Positions 26,411 through 36,301 are shown, numbered from the stretch's first letter. The stretch: DNA of 37,225 bases from Aestuariivita sp. (GCA_026710045.1 JAPORU010000128.1:1-37225), one strand, 5' to 3'. Numbers and translations are program-made. Notes: generated by a model not told the origin, from the letters alone.

Positions 26411-27039
26411 CCTCGACGGACGCGGAAGAGTGGATTCGCGAGAATGTTTCACGTGAAACATTGGCGAAGCTGGAGCGATTCAGGGCAATGGTTGAGCAGT
26501 GGAGCGGGCGCGTCAATCTGATCGGTCGGTCCACACGCGCCCAGATCTGGCGTCGTCATATTTGGGATTCACTGCAGGCCGTGCATGCAACGCATCTGTC
26601 TGGACACTGGGTTGATGTCGGGACAGGGGCTGGTTTTCCGGGGCTCGTGATCGCCATCTACGCGCAGGAGCGGGCGCAACATCTACGCTGCACGCTGGTC
26701 GAGAGTGATCGGCGTAAGGTGAGTTTCCTGCAGGCGGTTGTACGAGACCTGTCGCTCGATGTTCGCGTGATCAGGGGCCGGGTGGAAGAGATCGACCCTC
26801 TTGACGCCGATATCTTGTCGGCGCGAGCTGTGGCGGCGCTTGACAGATTGCTGGAATATGCGCAGCGTCATCTTGCAGAAACGGGTGTCGCCCTTTTTTT
26901 CAAGGGGTCCTCTTGGCGAACGGAGGTACGGGCGACCGAACACTCCTGGATGTACAGTTATGATCCGATCCCGAGCGAAACGGAACCGGCCGCCGTCATC
27001 TTGAAGATCAAGGGGATTCGACGTGTCACCACCTGTTAG
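26407..27039 (+). CDS. rsmG: 16S rRNA (guanine-N7) methyltransferase RsmG (GidB)
   Basis: RsmG methylates G527 of 16S rRNA using S-adenosylmethionine. The SAM-binding motif is [17 protein letters not shown], with the following acidic [31 protein letters not shown] is conserved. The 210-residue length is normal. The N-terminal [12 protein letters not shown] is encoded by the second parS site, and similar starts are common in related bacteria. It begins within the mnmG stop (ATGA) and ends 17 bases inside the start of parA, so the whole block is tightly coupled. Confidence 0.96.
   Translation: MTSTDAEEWIRENVSRETLAKLERFRAMVEQWSGRVNLIGRSTRAQIWRRHIWDSLQAVHATHLSGHWVDVGTGAGFPGLVIAIYAQERAQHLRCTLVESDRRKVSFLQAVVRDLSLDVRVIRGRVEEIDPLDADILSARAVAALDRLLEYAQRHLAETGVALFFKGSSWRTEVRATEHSWMYSYDPIPSETEPAAVILKIKGIRRVTTC
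26445..26460. promoter_or_regulatory. parS centromere site 2
   Basis: TGTTTCACGTGAAACA is a second perfect parS copy, inside the rsmG coding sequence and encoding part of VSRET. It is 1.9 kb from the first site. Paired parS sites beside parAB are characteristic of the origin-proximal domain. Confidence 0.95.
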
Positions 27040-27838
27040 TGCGATTCAACCACGAATCATTGCTGTGACCAACCAGAAAGGGGGTGTTGGAAAGACCACA
27101 ACCGCGGTGAATTTGGCCGCAGCACTGGCCGAAATGGAACGTCGCGTGCTGTTGGTTGATATGGATCCGCAAGCAAATGCGTCAACCGGTCTCGGGTTCG
27201 ATGCGCGGCTGCTGCGGAACACAAGCGTCGACCTCTTGACGGCGGATATCACAGTAACGGAGGTCGTCGCGGAGACGCGCCAAAGAAATTTATGCGTCAT
27301 TCCGGCAAGTATGGACATGAGTTTCGTTGATGTGGACTTGATGAGCAGAAAGGATCGAAGCCTCCTGCTTCGAAAGGCCTTACGCACACCGGAACTGTCA
27401 GCATTGCGCTTCGAGTATGTCCTGATCGATTGTCCGCCGTCGCTCAGTTTGATAACCATTAACGCACTGATGGCCGCGGATGCGGTTCTGGTTCCATTGC
27501 AGAGTGAGTTTTTTGCGCTGGAAGGGTTATCGCAATTGTTGACGACCCTTCGGGAGGTACGGCAGGCAGGGAACGCGGACCTGCGTATAGATGGAATCGT
27601 ATTGACGATGTACGATGGTCGTAATAATCTCGCGCGGCAAGTTGCCGAAGATGCTCGGGAGACTCTCGGAGAACTGGTATTTGATACGGTGATTCCGCGA
27701 AATGTGCGTCTCAGTGAGGCGCCGTCCTACGCGATGTCGATCCTGGAGTACGATACGACATCAAAAGGTGCGCGCGCGTACCGACAATTGGCAAATGAGA
27801 TGCTGAGCCAATATGCCGGCCGTTTAAAGTCGCCATAG
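27023..27838 (+). CDS. parA: Chromosome partitioning ATPase ParA
   Basis: ParA (Soj) is the Walker-type ATPase that drives segregation of the ParB-parS complex. The deviant Walker A is KGGVGKTT (residues 19-26, signature Lys19), then LLVDMDPQANASTGLG and the YVLIDCPPSLSLITINAL region. The 271-residue length is typical of chromosomal ParA. The start is a GTG overlapping the rsmG end by 17 bases. parB follows after 10 bases, and two parS sites lie within 2.5 kb upstream. Confidence 0.97.
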   Translation: MSPPVSAIQPRIIAVTNQKGGVGKTTTAVNLAAALAEMERRVLLVDMDPQANASTGLGFDARLLRNTSVDLLTADITVTEVVAETRQRNLCVIPASMDMSFVDVDLMSRKDRSLLLRKALRTPELSALRFEYVLIDCPPSLSLITINALMAADAVLVPLQSEFFALEGLSQLLTTLREVRQAGNADLRIDGIVLTMYDGRNNLARQVAEDARETLGELVFDTVIPRNVRLSEAPSYAMSILEYDTTSKGARAYRQLANEMLSQYAGRLKSP

Positions 27839-27848
27839 GAGAAACTAA

Positions 27849-28742
27849 GTGTTTGAAAATAAAGGAAAAAAAGGAGGATTGAAACGGAGTCTCACGGACA
27901 TGATCGGAGATGTTACCGATCTTCAAGCACATCCAGGGGATGAGTTTTCGAGGACACATGGGGTGCGGCTCGTTCCGATCGAGTTTCTGCAACCAAATCC
28001 CGGACAGCCAAGGCGGAGCTTCGCCGCGGACGATCTCAGGGAGCTGGCGCTGTCGATTGGTCGGAAGGGAATTCTGCAGCCGCTTATCGTGAGAGCGATC
28101 GGAGATAATCGTTATCAAATTGTTGCCGGAGAACGACGGTGGCGCGCGGCGCAGCAGGCGGGCCTGCATGAGGTGCCTGTTATGGTCAAGGATTTGAGGG
28201 AGTCCGAGGTCCTGGAGGTCGCGATCATCGAGAACATCCAACGTTCCGATCTGAACGCGGTCGAAGAGGCGGAAGGGTATCGGCAACTCGCGGAGCAATT
28301 TGACTATACGCAGCAGGACTTAGCAGACGCCGTGGGCAAGACTCGTAGCTATATCGCGAACTCCACGCGCCTGCTCAGTCTGCCAGAGGATGTTCTGACG
28401 TATCTGCGGAGCGGACAACTGGCGGCAGGCCATGCCCGGGCGTTGGTGACGGCTCAGAATTCGAGTGCCTTGGCAGAGATCGTGATTGCGCGTTCTCTTT
28501 CAGTGCGCGAGACGGAACGTCTCGTAAAGTCTACGGAGCACGTCGATGTCAAACCGGAAGATGACGGGAAGAAAACATCGCGTGATGCGGATATTGTCAC
28601 GCTTGAAAGGGAATTGCGGGCTCATCTTGGCCTGAGCGTGCACATTACGCACGTTGGTGGACAGGAAAAGGGATCCATAAAGATCAGCTATGAGAAATTG
28701 AAGGATTTTGACAGAGTGTATCGCGCACTCATCGATCTCTAG
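27849..28742 (+). CDS. parB: Chromosome partitioning protein ParB
   Basis: ParB binds parS, spreads and slides on DNA as a CTP-dependent clamp. The N-terminal KRSLTDMIGDV segment would contact ParA. The CTP-binding GERRWR motif is at residues 94-99, with VVRxxG-like surroundings and ENIQRSDLNAVEEAEGY. The helix-turn-helix is YTQQDLADAVGKTRSYIANSTRLL. The C-terminal dimerisation part ends at the stop. The start is a GTG with AGGAG seven bases upstream, next to the parA stop. The 3' end overlaps hemW on the other strand by 14 bases. Confidence 0.96.
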   Translation: MFENKGKKGGLKRSLTDMIGDVTDLQAHPGDEFSRTHGVRLVPIEFLQPNPGQPRRSFAADDLRELALSIGRKGILQPLIVRAIGDNRYQIVAGERRWRAAQQAGLHEVPVMVKDLRESEVLEVAIIENIQRSDLNAVEEAEGYRQLAEQFDYTQQDLADAVGKTRSYIANSTRLLSLPEDVLTYLRSGQLAAGHARALVTAQNSSALAEIVIARSLSVRETERLVKSTEHVDVKPEDDGKKTSRDADIVTLERELRAHLGLSVHITHVGGQEKGSIKISYEKLKDFDRVYRALIDL

Positions 28743-29907
28743 CGTTCAGCAGTCCGTAGATAATCGTGTTCAATATCGGGCGACCGTGTTCGGTAACAGT
28801 TAGGCGATTATCGTCACGAAGCAGGAAACCGGCGGTTTCCAGTTCCGTGATGTGATCACTGTCGAGTGGACGCCCGGCGAGGCCTTGATAACGGTGCAAA
28901 TTCGCGCCCTCGCGTAACCGTAAGCTCATGAGAAGATATTCCTCGGCCTGTTCCATTCGAGACAACGGCACATGTACGGCTTCACCGGAGCCGTTGAACG
29001 CTGCCATAAGCCAAGTGTCGGGCTGTCGCGGCGCTTCGGTGGCGAAGCGTGATCCATTCAGCGTCAGGCGGCCATGAGCGCCGGGTCCGATTCCGAGATA
29101 GTCACCACAACGCCAATAAATGAGGTTATGGCGCGACTCGGCCCCTGGTCGCGCGTGATTGGAGATTTCGTAAGCGTCTAAATCGGCGTCTGTGCATATG
29201 TTTTGCGTCAGTGCGTACATATCGGCTGCGGTGTCGTCGTCAGGCAGCCCGGCCAGCCGGCCCGTCTTGTGGCGTTCACCAAATACGGTTCCATCTTCGA
29301 CCGTCAACTGATAGACGGACAGATGATCTTTGACCAATGATAGGGCGAGGAGGAGCTCCTTTTCCCAATCGTCGACGGTCTGGTTTTGTCGGCTGTAAAT
29401 GATGTCAAACGTTGTTCGATCAAAAACGGTATTGGCGATGTCAAGGGCCGCCTGGGCGTCGGCCGCCGAGTGTCGTCGACCCAGGAGTTGAAGCGCGATG
29501 TCATCGAGTGCTTGAACGCCGACTGATATTCTGTTGATGCCGGCGGTTTTAAAGCTCTTGAACCTGTTCATTTCTACCGAGGTGGGATTGGCCTCCAGGG
29601 AAATTTCGATGTCGGGTGAGAAGCGAAACCGTAACGCACATTCATCAAGGATTGCGTCAACCGTGCGGGGTTCCATGAGGCTCGGTGTTCCACCGCCGAA
29701 ATAAATCGAATGGAGAGGGCGGTTCAATAAGGATTTCGCTGTACGGTTGATTTCAAGCAGAAAGGCGTCGCGCCAGATATCATGGTCGATGTGACGAACA
29801 GCGTAACTGTTGAAGTCGCAATAGGGACATTTGGCGTCACAGAAGGGCCAGTGCAGGTAGAGTCCGAACCCGCTGGATTCCCAATCTTCAGGCAAGGCCG
29901 TTTGCAA
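28729..29907 (-). CDS. hemW: Radical SAM haem chaperone HemW
   Basis: HemW belongs to the coproporphyrinogen-III oxidase-like radical SAM family, but acts as a haem chaperone. The iron-sulfur motif HWPFCDAKCPYCDFNSY has Cys-x3-Cys-x2-Cys. FGGGTPSLM, EANPTS, GVQALDD and YLGIGPGAHGR are typical. A much longer frame opens at 30069, but it overlaps rdgB and is not like the family. The TTG at 29907 gives 392 residues, close to the family length, and lies inside the rdgB 3' end (an alternative TTG is at 29895). The C-terminus overlaps the end of parB. Confidence 0.92.
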   Translation of the reverse strand: MQTALPEDWESSGFGLYLHWPFCDAKCPYCDFNSYAVRHIDHDIWRDAFLLEINRTAKSLLNRPLHSIYFGGGTPSLMEPRTVDAILDECALRFRFSPDIEISLEANPTSVEMNRFKSFKTAGINRISVGVQALDDIALQLLGRRHSAADAQAALDIANTVFDRTTFDIIYSRQNQTVDDWEKELLLALSLVKDHLSVYQLTVEDGTVFGERHKTGRLAGLPDDDTAADMYALTQNICTDADLDAYEISNHARPGAESRHNLIYWRCGDYLGIGPGAHGRLTLNGSRFATEAPRQPDTWLMAAFNGSGEAVHVPLSRMEQAEEYLLMSLRLREGANLHRYQGLAGRPLDSDHITELETAGFLLRDDNRLTVTEHGRPILNTIIYGLLNARDR

Positions 29908-30496
29908 TGAGTTGTTTGATGGCGACCGCGCGGTGGCTGATGGAATTTTTCGTCCATCTGTCCATTTCACCGAAGGTCTGATCGTACCCATCGGGTTTGA
30001 AAATGGGATCAAACCCGTGTCCAAGATCACCCCGCATCGGCCAGACCAATTCGCCGTTGATCGTGCCACAGGTCACCTCTTCGTGTTTATCCGGCCAGAT
30101 CAAGGCCAGCGCACAGCAGAATCGGGCTCGGCGCGGATGTGGGGCGGCGATGTCCTCGAGCCTCTGGTGTGCCCGAGTCATCGCCGCCACGAAGTCTCGG
30201 CCGCTTCCGGTCTCGGCCCAGTCTGCAGTATGAACGCCGGGCGCACCATTCAAGGCGTCAATTTCCAGTCCGGAATCGTCGGACAACGCCGGTAAACCCG
30301 TGGCACTGCTCGCGGATTGCGCCTTGAGGCGGGCATTGCCAATGAAGTCGCACGCGGTTTCGTCGGGAATGGGGAGGTCGAGGTCCATCGCGCCGATGAC
30401 TGTTGTCCCGAGAGGTGACAAGAGGTGCTCTATTTCTTCGAGTTTTCCCCGGTTGTGCGTTGCGACAAGCAATGTCTTGTCTTTGAGCTGTCTCAT
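29888..30496 (-). CDS. rdgB: Non-canonical purine NTP pyrophosphatase RdgB/HAM1
   Basis: RdgB removes dITP, XTP and similar damaged nucleotides from the pool. [18 protein letters not shown] is the N-terminal substrate motif. [28 protein letters not shown] and [12 protein letters not shown] are hallmarks, and [10 protein letters not shown] closes the protein. The 202-residue length is normal. It overlaps the rph stop by four bases (ATGA) and runs in the operon rph-rdgB-hemW. Confidence 0.96.
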   Translation of the reverse strand: MRQLKDKTLLVATHNRGKLEEIEHLLSPLGTTVIGAMDLDLPIPDETACDFIGNARLKAQSASSATGLPALSDDSGLEIDALNGAPGVHTADWAETGSGRDFVAAMTRAHQRLEDIAAPHPRRARFCCALALIWPDKHEEVTCGTINGELVWPMRGDLGHGFDPIFKPDGYDQTFGEMDRWTKNSISHRAVAIKQLIANGLA

Positions 30497-31209
30497 GGAT
30501 GGACAGCGGCGTCTTGTGCCGTCGTCAGTACTTCGATGCCCTTTTCGGCTAATGTGACCAAGTGATTCATTTCGTCTCGGGAATAGGTCGCGCCTTCGGC
30601 ACTCATTTGAACTTCCACAAGATCGCCATTCTTACTCATGACAAGATTTGCATCGACACCTGCTTCGGCATCTTCCGCGTAATCGAGGTCTAAAACGGGT
30701 TGGCCGGCATAGATGCCGCAGCTCACCGCGGCGACGGGTGCACCGAGCGGATCATGTTGCAGCAGAGCGCGGTCAAGCAGGTGAGTGATGGCGAGACGCA
30801 AGGCAACCCAGCCGCCGGAAATTGCGGCGCAGCGCGTACCACCATCGGCTTGCAAGACATCGCAATCAATAATGATCTGCCGCTCCCCGAGAATGTTGCG
30901 ATCGAGCGAGGCGCGGAGGGAGCGACCGATCAGCCGTTGGATTTCGACGGTGCGTCCAGACGGCTTGCCCGCCGTTGACTCGCGCCGTGTGCGGATATCG
31001 GTCGCCCTCGGTAGCATTGCATACTCAGCAGTCACCCACCCTTGACCGGTTCCCTTGATGAAGGGCGGTACTCTTGAGTCCACGGTGGCTGTGCAAAAGA
31101 CATGTGTATTGCCAACCCGTATAAGGCACGATCCCTCCGCATGCTTGCTTACGGCGGTGTCAATGGAGATCGTGCGCATTTCGTCTAGCTGTCGTCCGGA
31201 AGGTCGCAT
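30493..31209 (-). CDS. rph: Ribonuclease PH
   Basis: RNase PH is a phosphorolytic exoribonuclease that trims tRNA 3' ends. The N-terminal [12 protein letters not shown] motif is diagnostic. [21 protein letters not shown] and [18 protein letters not shown] carry the phosphate and RNA contacts, and the protein ends with [16 protein letters not shown]. The 238-residue length is normal. It starts at an ATG at 31209 and is divergent from hrcA. Gene order rph and hrcA back to back is conserved in alphaproteobacteria. Confidence 0.97.
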   Translation of the reverse strand: MRPSGRQLDEMRTISIDTAVSKHAEGSCLIRVGNTHVFCTATVDSRVPPFIKGTGQGWVTAEYAMLPRATDIRTRRESTAGKPSGRTVEIQRLIGRSLRASLDRNILGERQIIIDCDVLQADGGTRCAAISGGWVALRLAITHLLDRALLQHDPLGAPVAAVSCGIYAGQPVLDLDYAEDAEAGVDANLVMSKNGDLVEVQMSAEGATYSRDEMNHLVTLAEKGIEVLTTAQDAAVHP

Positions 31210-31324
31210 ATATCTTTCTCTTGTTTTGGTGAGTGGTAAATCTTAAGTCGGCGCGACATGCAACCCTGTTGATCACGGGTAAGGTCACAATAGGAACAGC
31301 ATACATAAGGAAGTGAAAACCATT

Positions 31325-32389
31325 ATGTCGGAGACATCAAGACTGCTGGAAGATCTGAACAAACGTTCGAAAGAAGTGTTTCAGAGAGTTGTCGAGAGCT
31401 ATCTTGATAACGGAGAGCCCATCGGTAGCCGCACGCTCAGTCGCTCTCTCAGTGAGAAGGTGAGTGCGGCGACGGTGCGCAATGTGATGCAGGATCTCGA
31501 GCATTACGGATTGTTGAATAGCCCGCATGTCAGTGCCGGACGGATTCCCACGGAGCTGGGGCTACGTCTTTTCGTTGATGGGCTGTTGGAAGTGGGTGAT
31601 CCGGACGATGAAAGTCGGGAGGTGATGGATGCGACTGTTGAGGAGGGCAACCAAGATGTGGAAGTCGCTCTGGATCGTGTCGGGTCGGCCTTGTCTGCTG
31701 TAACAAAAGGTGCATCATTGGTGCTGACGCCAAAACATGAGGCTGAGCTCAAACATCTGGATTTTGTGTCTCTCGCACATGACCGCGCGTTGGTGGTCCT
31801 GGTTTTCAATGACGGTCATGTTGAAAACAGACTGTTCACTCCACCGCCCGGATACACGCGAGCCTCTATGCGAGAGGCGGCAAATTTTCTTAACTCCTTT
31901 GTTGAAGGAAAGACGATTTCCGAGTTGCGTCGGCATATCGCCCTGGAAATAGAACGAAGTCGGCGTGAAGTTGATAATCTCGCGGGCGCAATGGTCGAAT
32001 CGGGATTGGTTATGTGGGCGGCTGAGAAGTCAGAATCAGAGCGATTAATTGTACGAGGACGTGCAAATCTCCTGCAGACAGAGGCGGAAGACGACCAGCT
32101 TGACCGCATCCGGCACCTCTTTGATGATCTTGAGCGGAAGCGGGACATCGCCGCGTTCCTCGAACTGGTAGAGGAAGGCGATGGCGTGCGGATCTTCATT
32201 GGCTCGGAAAATAAACTTTTTTCGTTATCTGGTTCATCTTTGGTTGTTTCACCCTATATGAATGCCGAACATAAAATTGTGGGCGCTGTCGGAGTCATTG
32301 GTCCTACTCGGCTAAATTATGGTCGAATTGTACCGATTGTCAGCTATACAGCGCAATTGATTGGACGGATGATCTCTGATCGGAGTTAA
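31325..32389 (+). CDS. hrcA: Heat-inducible transcription repressor HrcA
   Basis: HrcA represses chaperone operons by binding CIRCE elements. The N-terminal winged-helix part contains SRTLSRSLSEKVSAATVRNVMQDLEHYGLLNSPHVSAGRIPTELG. The central GAF-like dimerisation domain follows, with the characteristic GVIGPTRLNYGRIVPIV near the end. The ORF opens at a GTG at 31313 which lies on the ribosome site AAGGAAG. The ATG at 31325 has proper spacing and is chosen, giving 354 residues. No CIRCE palindrome is visible in this window. grpE follows after 13 bases. Confidence 0.95.
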   Translation: MSETSRLLEDLNKRSKEVFQRVVESYLDNGEPIGSRTLSRSLSEKVSAATVRNVMQDLEHYGLLNSPHVSAGRIPTELGLRLFVDGLLEVGDPDDESREVMDATVEEGNQDVEVALDRVGSALSAVTKGASLVLTPKHEAELKHLDFVSLAHDRALVVLVFNDGHVENRLFTPPPGYTRASMREAANFLNSFVEGKTISELRRHIALEIERSRREVDNLAGAMVESGLVMWAAEKSESERLIVRGRANLLQTEAEDDQLDRIRHLFDDLERKRDIAAFLELVEEGDGVRIFIGSENKLFSLSGSSLVVSPYMNAEHKIVGAVGVIGPTRLNYGRIVPIVSYTAQLIGRMISDRS

Positions 32390-32402
32390 GGGAACGGGAA
32401 CC

Positions 32403-33086
32403 ATGACGGATAATGCGAAACACACTGTCAAGAACGCATCTTTGGAAGGAGCGGAGAATCCGGTCGATGCGGTCAAAAAAGCGGAGGAAGCCGTTGCGCG
32501 CGAGGGGACCGAAGGGGACCGAACAGAGGAGGTGTCGGCGAGCGCGGACGTCGAAGATGATGGGGACCGTGATCTGCGGACCATCGAAGACGAACAAGCC
32601 GGACAGGATGAGCCGGCGTTATCCGAAGTTGAGCAGTTGATACTGGAGCGTGATGACTACAAGGATAAGTTTATGCGTACTCTCGCGGAGGTCGAAAACG
32701 TGCGCAAAAGGTTTGAAAGGGCGCGGCAGGACGCTGAGAAATATGGTGGCTCCCGGATCATTCGGGATATGTTGCCTGTCTATGACAATTTAAATCGTGC
32801 TCTCGGGAGCGCGGCGGAGGAGAAAAGTGAGGTCGTGTCGAGTTTGATCGAAGGGGTCGAACTGACATTGAAGGAACTGAAGAAGGTGTTTGAAAATCAC
32901 GGGATAGAGATCATCCGTCCGGAGGTTGGTGACAAGTTTGATCCAACGTTGCATGAAGCAATGTTTGAAGCTCCTGTCCCTGGAACAAAGGCGGGAGAAA
33001 TAATCGAGGTGTCTGTTTCGGGATTTCAGCTTCATGATCGCCTTTTGCGTCCTGCGCAGGTCGGTGTATCGTCGACAACCAATTGA
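32403..33086 (+). CDS. grpE: Nucleotide exchange factor GrpE
   Basis: GrpE is the cochaperone that releases ADP from DnaK. The first 75 residues are acidic and low-complexity. The long coiled coil runs through VEQLILERDDYKDKFMRTLAEVENVRKRFERARQDAEKYG, a clear family signature. The C-terminal beta-domain contains GDKFDPTLHEAMFEAPVPG and GFQLHDRLLRPAQVGVS. The length of 227 residues includes a slightly long N-terminal tail. It forms an operon with hrcA and is convergent with mutS. Confidence 0.96.
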   Translation: MTDNAKHTVKNASLEGAENPVDAVKKAEEAVAREGTEGDRTEEVSASADVEDDGDRDLRTIEDEQAGQDEPALSEVEQLILERDDYKDKFMRTLAEVENVRKRFERARQDAEKYGGSRIIRDMLPVYDNLNRALGSAAEEKSEVVSSLIEGVELTLKELKKVFENHGIEIIRPEVGDKFDPTLHEAMFEAPVPGTKAGEIIEVSVSGFQLHDRLLRPAQVGVSSTTN

Positions 33087-33304
33087 TTGCGGACGGTTTT
33101 GAGGACTATGGACCGTAATTGCGGGACTTCTGTATCGGAGTATTTTTTGGTGTCTTAGAGTCGGATCTAAAATTCGGACCAACCTACATTATATCGCGTT
33201 TTATTCGGATTTTTTGCTAAACTTACCACAATATGAAGCATTATGATTGTGTAGAATGCCGATACCCGATTTTGGTCAGAGTCCCTGATTGACAGCCCGT
33301 TGCG
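33087..33304. other. Convergent intergenic region between grpE and mutS
   Basis: About 218 bases between converging genes. I looked for an intrinsic terminator but saw only a weak ACGGT/ACCGT pair around 33095-33117 without a T-tract. It is otherwise AT-rich with no gene. Confidence 0.4.
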
Positions 33305-35956
33305 CTACGTTGTTGTAGCCTCCTTGAGTTTGTAGATTAAATCGAGCGCCTCTCGGGGAGACAGTGCGTCTGGGTGGATATCATGGAGCATCTTCTCCAA
33401 CTGTGATGAGGTCCGGGGGGTCTGGGGAGCGGGTCGCGCGGCAAAGAGTGGCAAGTCATCAATGAGGACGTGCGGTTGGCCGCCGCCGTCCCGATTCTGT
33501 TTTTCGAATATGTCCAATATTTCCCTCGCCCGTGCAACCACGGCTTCGGGCAGTCCCGCAAGTTTTGCAACTTGAACACCGTAGGATTGATCGGCGGCGC
33601 CTTTTTTCACTTCATACAGGAAAATCATTTCGCCGTTCCACTCCCTTATCGCAACAGTGGTGTTCTCTATGCCGTGATGTTTCTTGGCGAGTGCGGTCAA
33701 TTCATGATAATGGGTTGCAAACAGGGTCCGACACTTGTTCTCGACGAGCAAGTGTTCGAGCGTCGCCCACGCGATCGACAATCCGTCATAGGTCGCTGTT
33801 CCGCGACCGATTTCGTCGAGGATGACCAAGGCTCGATCGCCGGCTTGATGGAGAATCGCGCTGGTTTCAACCATTTCGACCATGAATGTCGAATGCCCTC
33901 GGGCTAAGTCATCGGAGGCACCAATTCGACTGAAAATCTGATCGATGATTCCAATTCGGGCTTCGTCCGCTGGTACATAACTTCCCATTTGAGCGAGAAT
34001 GGCGATGAGTGCGTTTTGGCGCAGAAAGGTCGATTTTCCCGCCATGTTGGGCCCTGTCAGAAGCCAGATCGAGGTATCGGTTGTGCTGTTTAGATCGCAG
34101 TCATTCCCGATAAAACTGACTCCGCCCGCCCGTCGAAGCGCGCATTCAACGACAGGATGTCGGCCTCCACGAATATGGAATCTTCGCGAGTTATCGATTG
34201 AAGGCCGGCACCAGCTCTCGTCCCGGGCCAAGATGGCGAGACATGCTGCGAGATCAATTTCAGCGATGGCTTGTGCGACTGCTCTGATTTTGGCGGCGCT
34301 TTCGAGAACTGCGTGTACGAGGGTATCAAAAATCTGCTTTTCTATTTCCAGAGAGCGGGCACCGGCGTTCATCACCTTGTTTTCCATCTCCGACAGCGCC
34401 AGCGTCGAGAAGCGGATTTGTTTTGCGGTTGTCTGACGATGGATGAACGTATTGGAGAGAGGGGGAGCCAGCATTGTTTCCGCGTGCGTCGAGGGTGTCT
34501 CGATAAAGTAACCCAGCACATTGTTGTGCTTGATTTTGAGAGACGCGATCGTGGTCTGTTCAATATAATCCTTCTGCATCTGAGCAATGATACTTCGTCC
34601 GTTGTCTCGTAACGTACGTACGTCGTCGAGTTCTTCATTGAACAGGGAGGCAACAAAGCCGCCGTCACGGGTGAGTATAGGGGGTTCGTCAACGAGTGCC
34701 TTGCGAAGGGTATCAATGAGTTCATCCAGCCCACCTAAGTTCTGTCGAGCGCGCTTGAGGTTCCGTGGAAGATCAGTCATGAGCGGGTTGCGAGCCATGT
34801 CGTGGGAATATATTAACCCATTGCGGATCGCGGCGAGATCGCGTGGACCACCTCTGTCCAGCGACAGGCGCGATAAGGCGCGATCCAGATCGGGTACTTC
34901 ACGTAAATTGGCTCGAATGGATTCGCACAGGACCGAGTTTTCAAGAAAGAAGTCAACTGCCGAGAGACGGTTGTTGATGATTTGGGGAACGCAGGAGGGG
35001 CTGGAGAGGCGTTGTTCGAGGAGCCGGCTACCAGCCGATGTTGCCGTTCGATCAAGGACCTCTAACAGGGAGTTTTCGCGACCTCCGCCCAAGGATTGTG
35101 TTAACTCCAGGTTGCGGCGCGTGTCCATCCCAATTTGGACAACTTGCTCTTGGATATGACGTTTGGGCGGTTGGAGAAGAGGTTGTTTCCCGAACTGGGT
35201 GATCTCCAGATAGTTCAGAAGAGCGCCCAGGGCCGCGATTTCGGCGCGGGTAAAGGAGCCGAATGCATCCAGTGTCTTGACTCCAAATGTCGAACATAAT
35301 CGCGCTTCGCCGCTGGTACTGTGAAAGCTTGTTGACGATAGAATTGTTGTTGGAATGGCGAGATTATCGAAGATGTGTGTGTATCGTTCTCGGATCGCAT
35401 TGGTGATGAGAAGTTCGGAAGGTGCAAGTCGCGCCAGTTCAGGTGAGAGTCTCTGTGAACTGAGTGGCATGACGTTGAGGATCCCGGTCGATATGTCGAC
35501 CCACCCAAGCGACAACTCTTGGCGAATTTCAGCCAAGGCCGCCAGAAAATTATGTCGACGGGCGTCTAGAAGAGAGTCTTCGGTTAATGTCCCAGGGGTA
35601 ATGAGTCGGACGACTTCGCGGTTTACAATTGCCTTGCGACCACGTTTCTTCGCCTCAGCGGGGTCCTCGGTTTGTTCACAAATAGCGACTTGAAAGCCTT
35701 TTCGGATGAGTGTCTGGACGTAGCCGTCCACTGCATGCGCGGGAACACCACACATCGGGATATCGTCGCCGGATTTTTTTGAGCGTCTTGTAAGTGCGAT
35801 ATCGAGGGCAGCTGAGGCCGCTCGGGCGTCGTCGTGAAACAGCTCATAAAAGTCTCCCATCCGATAGAATAGGAGCGCCTCTTTGTGGCTTTCCTTGATC
35901 TTCAGATACTGATCCATCATTGGTGTATGTTGTTCTTTTTTTTCTAATGAACTCAT
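33305..35956 (-). CDS. mutS: DNA mismatch repair protein MutS
   Basis: MutS recognises mismatches and starts repair. The N-terminal domain has TPMMDQYLKIKESH and LLFYRMGDFYELFHDDA, containing the mismatch-reading Phe-x-Glu motif (FYE). The ATPase has Walker A TGPNMAGKSTFLRQ, and VILDEIGRGTATYDGLSIAWATLEHL as Walker B and signature. FATHYHEL is also present. At 883 residues the length is normal. The ATG at 35956 has no strong ribosome site. An in-frame ATG about 12 codons later would also fit. It is convergent with grpE. Confidence 0.97.
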   Translation of the reverse strand: MSSLEKKEQHTPMMDQYLKIKESHKEALLFYRMGDFYELFHDDARAASAALDIALTRRSKKSGDDIPMCGVPAHAVDGYVQTLIRKGFQVAICEQTEDPAEAKKRGRKAIVNREVVRLITPGTLTEDSLLDARRHNFLAALAEIRQELSLGWVDISTGILNVMPLSSQRLSPELARLAPSELLITNAIRERYTHIFDNLAIPTTILSSTSFHSTSGEARLCSTFGVKTLDAFGSFTRAEIAALGALLNYLEITQFGKQPLLQPPKRHIQEQVVQIGMDTRRNLELTQSLGGGRENSLLEVLDRTATSAGSRLLEQRLSSPSCVPQIINNRLSAVDFFLENSVLCESIRANLREVPDLDRALSRLSLDRGGPRDLAAIRNGLIYSHDMARNPLMTDLPRNLKRARQNLGGLDELIDTLRKALVDEPPILTRDGGFVASLFNEELDDVRTLRDNGRSIIAQMQKDYIEQTTIASLKIKHNNVLGYFIETPSTHAETMLAPPLSNTFIHRQTTAKQIRFSTLALSEMENKVMNAGARSLEIEKQIFDTLVHAVLESAAKIRAVAQAIAEIDLAACLAILARDESWCRPSIDNSRRFHIRGGRHPVVECALRRAGGVSFIGNDCDLNSTTDTSIWLLTGPNMAGKSTFLRQNALIAILAQMGSYVPADEARIGIIDQIFSRIGASDDLARGHSTFMVEMVETSAILHQAGDRALVILDEIGRGTATYDGLSIAWATLEHLLVENKCRTLFATHYHELTALAKKHHGIENTTVAIREWNGEMIFLYEVKKGAADQSYGVQVAKLAGLPEAVVARAREILDIFEKQNRDGGGQPHVLIDDLPLFAARPAPQTPRTSSQLEKMLHDIHPDALSPREALDLIYKLKEATTT

Positions 35957-36119
35957 GCCGTTACGCTGTTTTACTTATTGATTGATAAGGGAATTATATA
36001 CAATGATGCCCCATAAAAAACGCCATGAGGAGTTAATTTTGTATCAAAAGTATACGCCAGTAAACTATCCTAAATCTGACAATTATGATCGGTGATGCCA
36101 TTGAAGTTGGCAAGACAAA

Positions 36120-36300
36120 AGATATTCCAATGGACGAGAAAGCATCTCCGGACGCTTTCGAACGCCAGAATTTGCCCAAGCGTATTGTCGCATCTCCAGC
36201 TACTTGCGTTCTATGGGCGCCCTCGGCTACAACGCCCTCTTCGCCATTGAGATTGCTCTTAAAGGAAACGCCGCCGACGTGGTCAACGAAAACCTCAATG
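36120..36300 (+). pseudogene. IS66-like transposase, C-terminal remnant
   Basis: The plus-strand frame beginning near 36135 reads SISGRFRTPEFAQAYCRISSYLRSM in part, then GYNALFAIEIALKGNAADVV. IS66-family transposases end with a comparable KISGxFRTxEGAxAYxxIRSYIST-RKQG-N-LEAL-ALxGNP segment. The core transposase domain is absent and the frame has no start. It is an old fragment whose ends are not visible. The assignment rests on recalled family sequence. Confidence 0.55.
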
Positions 36301-36301
36301 A

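Noticed and set aside
31210-31324. CIRCE operator upstream of hrcA
   Set aside because: No TTAGCACTC-N9-GAGTGCTAA palindrome is present.
33090-33200. Intrinsic terminator between grpE and mutS
   Set aside because: Only a five-base stem without a T-tract was found.
34587-35159. 190-residue plus-strand ORF opposite mutS
   Set aside because: It is a low-complexity Ser/Arg-rich shadow of mutS.
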